DNA of 64,000 bases, from positions 18,613,412 to 18,677,411 of the forward strand of contig CM043965.1 of assembly GCA_014529385.2 (NCBI GenBank), given 5' to 3'. The position numbers were made by a program, and so were the translations under genes. Source of the DNA: Adiantum capillus-veneris (lineage: Eukaryota; Streptophyta; Polypodiopsida; Polypodiales; Pteridaceae). The first letter of the stretch is position 1. Each line of letters starts with the position of its first letter. Positions 57,458-64,000 of this stretch are shown here, piece after piece. The notes under the pieces were generated by a model. That model saw only the letters and a program-made list of their open reading frames with translations, had not been told where the DNA came from and did not search any database.

Positions 57458-58502
57458 ATGTATGCCAAACTGTTTACTCCTGGGAAAAATCCGGCAGAGT
57501 TTCCCCTGTAAACTGGCCTTTGTACACAATAAACAAGCTGTAAACAACAAGCTGAACACCCCCCCTCAAGAACTGTCAGTATTTTGAAAATTTTTGACAC
57601 AGTCTCTCCTGTAAACTGAACTCTGGAAACCAAAAGATAGTTCAAAAACAACCATAAATAGCTAACCAGTGACAAATCTAAAAATCTCTGTAATATGCTA
57701 TGCTGTAAGCATACACTGTCTCCTGTCTGGGCGATCACAGAAACTGACATAACTGTCTCAAGACTGAACTCTGAACAATGCCTCAACGGCCTGACGCATA
57801 AGATGCAATCGAGTGTCTACACAAATTCATACATCCTATGGGATAAAAGTCGCTGAAGAGGATGCGTGTAGAGGGGAACTCCAGCAACCTAATCGGCCTC
57901 ACACTGGGTAACCCAGCCCCCAGTGATTGGCTTCAAAAAACCTCACACATGACCCTCTCAGATGGCTCAACAAACTGCCCAGAACTAGCATACATCCTAC
58001 AATAGGCCAAGCACTGTCCTATGACCGCTGCAGTGGTCTGTCTGCTAGCGTGACTCACAACTAGAAGACCCACAATCACAGTACATCAATCTGCAATACA
58101 TGTCAGTGGTGTCAAGCCGTCGTATGGCCACACCTCCCCTGGAACCTGGCAAGCACAAGAAGTAGCAATGCAGACTGTAATATATATATCTGATGATATA
58201 TATGTGTACCTGGTCTATAGATGATGCTTTGAAGACTAATGAGTGATGTATGTGGAATGCCGATATTGATGCCGACCACCTCCTGCTTGCCAATCTACGC
58301 AAGACGGGTTTCTTTGCTGTTGAAACCTATCTTTTAATGTAGTGCTCAGAACGAAATTTTGAGGGCATAAACAGCTTCGAAAGGGGGGTAATACCCTAGG
58401 AACCCTAATGGATATACTCCCGGAACGTCGAGTGTGAATTTCCAAGCTCCGGATGCAGAATCTGCCTGAAAAGTGCGCGCGCGCGACTATGCAAAAACGC
58501 AC
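57458..58502 (-). other. 5' leader of the copia element
   Basis: No gene. About 1 kb between the primer site and gag; it contains repeated TTTACAGG(A/G)GA-type phrases (near 57507, 57611) and a TATATATAT stretch at 58182-58202. Confidence 0.5.
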
Positions 58503-58503
58503 T

Positions 58504-58523
58504 GAACCCGGCTTTGACACCAA
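58504..58523 (-). promoter_or_regulatory. Primer-binding site of the copia element
   Basis: On the minus strand, TTGGTGTCAAAGCCGGG follows the 5' LTR. It is a variant of the initiator-Met site TGGTATCAGAGC. Confidence 0.7.
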
Positions 58524-58524
58524 T

Positions 58525-58742
58525 TGAAGTCATGGAGCGGAGCTTAGATCGAATCACACACACACATAGATACATAGACAGAGAGCTTACACAGTACGCA
58601 GAGAATTCTTTGAAGGGTTATCTCCTAAATCTTATTATTCACACAAGTATAAGTGAGTATATACAAAGAGTTAGTGATAAGCGAGTTTGGCGGGCGGGCG
58701 GCCATATCCGTATAAGAGGCCACTTGGGCTTTAATCACAACA
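58525..58742 (-). repeat. 5' LTR of the copia element
   Basis: 218 bp, aligned end to end with 53286-53504. Confidence 0.92.
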
Positions 58743-59828
58743 GGTGCCAAATTCTTTATGAATGTCATGATAGTTGAAGTGCAGGGCACCCGGGGATTAG
58801 AAAAACTTATGCTCTCATACGACGACAATTTTATTGGCCAGGTATACATGGCTTTGTTCAAGCTTATATATGTCTTGCACTGCCAAAAATGTCAAGTTAA
58901 CAAAGTAGAGCGCCCGAAAGCAAGAGGACTCTTACATCCTTTGGAGATTCCCAATGGAAAATGGGAAAGTATCTCTATGGATTTTATTGTAGGTTTACCA
59001 ACCACTATACGAGGTACACAACTAAACCTCGGTACAACTGATCACCCAAAAACGGATGGTCAAACAAAACGGGTTAACCAGGTGCTAGAGGATATGCTAA
59101 GAGCATACGTCAGCAAAAAACAGTCAGACTAGGAAGAATACTTACCTATTCTTGAGTTTGCCTACAATAGTGCTAAGCATGTCACAATAGGTTTTAGTCC
59201 TTTCATGCTCATGTACGGGCTTCAACCTAGGTCACCAGTTACGGTGGGGTTGGCAACCAAAAAACTCCAACAGGTTAAGGATTTTCTCCAAGACCACGTC
59301 GATATGCTGAAACTTGCTTGTCAGAATGTTCGACAAGCACATGATCGGTATAAGAAATATGCTGATGAGAAATGTCGACAAGTTACCTTCGAAGAACGGG
59401 AGGAAGTATTTTTACGTGTGCCAAAACATTCAGAAAGTCTGAAAACTCGACTGACACCTAAATTATCTCCACGATATTGTGGGCCTCTCAAAATACTCAA
59501 GCGAGTAGGAGATTATGCCTACAAACTATTACTACCTTCACATTCTCGCATTCATCCGGTGTTTCATGTAAGCCGTCTACGAAAGCGGTTACATGGGGAC
59601 GACAATGTCATTGACCAACACGTGTTGGTTGATTACATTGAACCTCCTACCTTACCGCAAGAACCTAAACATGTTCTTGATTATCATGAGTTGCATACAC
59701 GTCATCACGTACGACAACAAGCCTTAATCAAGTGGAAAGACCAATCTGAAGAAGGTGCCACTTGGGAAAACATTAGTGTTCTTAAGAAGAAGTTTCCCAC
59801 TTTTGTTTTTGAGGACGAAAACTCTTCT
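58743..59828 (+). pseudogene. Chromovirus integrase (core deletion) and chromodomain
   Basis: It resumes the chromovirus after the copia insertion. The zinc module is partly readable (FYECHD, GHPGIRKTYALIRRQFYW). The core starts SISMDFIVGLPTTIRG (first Asp) but then jumps to LGTTDHPKTDGQTKRVN: about 80 codons with the second Asp are gone and the catalytic Glu (DGQTE) is Lys. The 59205-59831 frame (208 aa) is intact: GLQPRSPVTVGL, LSPRYCGPLKIL (GPY/F), HPVFHVSRLRKRL, and the chromodomain (DYHELHTRHHVRQQALIKWK, EGATWENISVLKKKFPTF). The chromodomain would guide insertion to chromatin. The integrase itself cannot be active. Confidence 0.88.
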
Positions 59829-59842
59829 TAAGGGGGGAGTAA
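59829..59842 (+). promoter_or_regulatory. Polypurine tract of the chromovirus
   Basis: TAAGGGGGGAGTAA precedes TGTCAGG of the right LTR; the TAA at its start ends the pol frame. Confidence 0.85.
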
Positions 59843-59995
59843 TGTCAGGACACCGGCAAGGCCGGACTAGACAAGGCAGGGCCGGGCTAGGCAGTGTGGA
59901 ACGGGGATTCCAACTAGGGCAAAGGGCCAAGGGCATGCCTATATAAAGGGTGGTTGGGTGGTGGACTCTCAGGCTCTAGTCACCCCTGTCTTACA
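59843..59995 (+). repeat. Right LTR of the chromovirus, 153 bp
   Basis: TGTCAGGACACCGGCAAGG...CTGTCTTACA with the same TATA box as the left copy; followed by the CTGTC duplication at 59996-60000. Confidence 0.93.

Positions 59996-63113
<3,118 letters not shown>

Positions 63114-63196
<83 letters not shown>
63114..63196. repeat. (CT)n then (CA)n microsatellite
   Basis: About 30 bp of CT running directly into about 52 bp of CA and then a T run. Confidence 0.95.
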
Positions 63197-63198
<2 letters not shown>

Positions 63199-63224
63199 TT
63201 TTTTTTGTAAATCTCTCTCACACA

Positions 63225-63390
63225 CATATATATAAAAAGAGAGATATATATATTTATTTAATTATTAAAATACATATATATATACATATAAATATAAATA
63301 TAAATGTATATATATTTAACACATATATATATATATATATTTATACAAATAAATAAATATAGATGCATAAATGTATACTTATATATTTAT

Positions 63391-63440
<50 letters not shown>

Positions 63441-63467
63441 ACATTTATATATATATACATAATAGTG

Positions 63468-63536
<69 letters not shown>
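63225..63536. repeat. Composite AT / CA / TA / CT microsatellite cluster
   Basis: AT-rich TATATA patches with ATAAATA spacers (63225-63390), (CA)n at 63390-63412, (TA)n at 63412-63437, then (CT)n at 63472-63536. Confidence 0.93.
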
Positions 63537-63540
<4 letters not shown>

Positions 63541-64000
63541 GCGTATGTCGCACGTGTCAATGCAAGGAACTTGCCGATACACCGTGTGCGAGCCACAAAT
63601 GGCTCCAAGCACACAACAAGCCTAAACTAGTAAGCTCAAAGAAGGCGATAGTGTGTCACTCACCGCTCTACGCTTGCTTCGTGGAGGATTCCTCGCCGCG
63701 AAGAAGAAGGAGCCACCACTTCGCCGCGCTCAACCGCTTTGCCGCCGCCATCGTGCCTTCGTAATGCTCGATCGCCCACACACACACTCTCTCTCTCTCT
63801 CACACATACACACACATACACACACACAAGGAGGTGAAGAAGAAGAAGATGGAGATGGAGCAAGAGCACTCTTCTATTGCACAAATGAGAGAATGAATGA
63901 ATTTTAGGTTTAGTTGACTTTTATATGAGCTCGCCCCATTCACACTTGGGCGGCCATGCTTAGCCAACTAATCCCTTCAATGTTCCAGTTAGAGTGCACC
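63537..64000. other. GC-richer flank, no gene recognised
   Basis: The sequence changes from microsatellite to CG-containing DNA (GTGCGCGTATGTCGCACGTG at 63537). A CA/CT patch lies at 63777-63830. Short frames on both strands (for example 63363-63764) show no known motif. It may be the edge of a gene outside the window. Confidence 0.35.

Larger units (their letters stand above)
53286..58742 (-). mobile_element. Ty1/copia retrotransposon, 5,457 bp, minus strand
   Basis: LTRs at 53286-53504 and 58525-58742 (219 and 218 bp), a 5-bp duplication with one mismatch, a Met-type primer site next to the right LTR and a purine tract next to the left LTR. The domain order on the minus strand is gag, protease, integrase, RT, RNase H, which is copia. 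It sits in the integrase region of the chromovirus. By my count the two LTRs differ at about 19 positions, and all ORFs are broken. Confidence 0.92.
48882..59995 (+). mobile_element. Ty3/gypsy chromovirus with 153-bp LTRs, split by a copia element
   Basis: The LTRs are 48882-49034 and 59843-59995 (153 bp each, six differences by my count). A 5-bp duplication CTGTC, an initiator-Met primer site at 49036 and a purine tract at 59829-59840 define the ends. The domain order gag, protease, RT, RNase H, integrase and chromodomain makes it a chromovirus. Without the 5,457-bp copia insertion and its duplication it would be about 5.65 kb. LTRs this short are unusual for an element that encodes its own proteins. 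It landed in an exon of the minus-strand gene at 48246-62366. Confidence 0.92.

Overview
The window reads as nuclear DNA of a land plant with a large, repeat-rich genome. The evidence is nested Ty3/gypsy and Ty1/copia LTR retrotransposons with plant-type primer sites, a plant-type nuclear poly(A) polymerase, short GT-AG introns and very many (CT)n/(GA)n microsatellites. A non-flowering plant (fern, lycophyte or gymnosperm) is my guess from the style of the repeats; I cannot name the species.

Layout. 1-2890: decayed LTR retrotransposon with a gag remnant. 2891-24135: one 21.2-kb Ty3/gypsy element with 920/919-bp LTRs and an exact 5-bp target duplication (ACTTG). It holds gag, protease, RT, RNase H and integrase without a chromodomain, then an unusual 9.7-kb 3' arm. 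That arm has a second retropepsin-like domain, a nested CACTA-ended DNA transposon, ~280-bp periodic near-palindromes also found in the 5' arm, and an intron-containing ORF behind its own TATA box. 24136-24440 is the other half of the element it landed in. 24440-26850 shows nothing coding. 26850-30660: LTR-like sequences around a gag-less chromovirus. 30675-31890: microsatellites and an inverted pair of SINE-like sequences, one carrying a 50-base G run. 32840-36590 and 40100-40790: copia and gypsy ruins. 37300-39060: traces of a decayed multi-exon gene. 42245-44275 (minus): an intact, intronless poly(A) polymerase gene, the only clearly intact cellular gene. 45300-46049: a LINE ORF1-like gene with one stop.

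48246-62366 is a three-level nest. A multi-exon minus-strand gene (possibly Mutator-like transposase-derived, itself decayed) was split by a chromovirus with 153-bp LTRs (48882-59995, TSD CTGTC). That chromovirus was then split in its integrase by a Ty1/copia element on the minus strand (53286-58742, TSD GGCGC/GGTGC). The window ends in microsatellite-rich DNA.

Almost all transposon reading frames carry stops and frameshifts, so they are fossils. The poly(A) polymerase is the exception. All family assignments come from motifs read by eye; no database search was possible.
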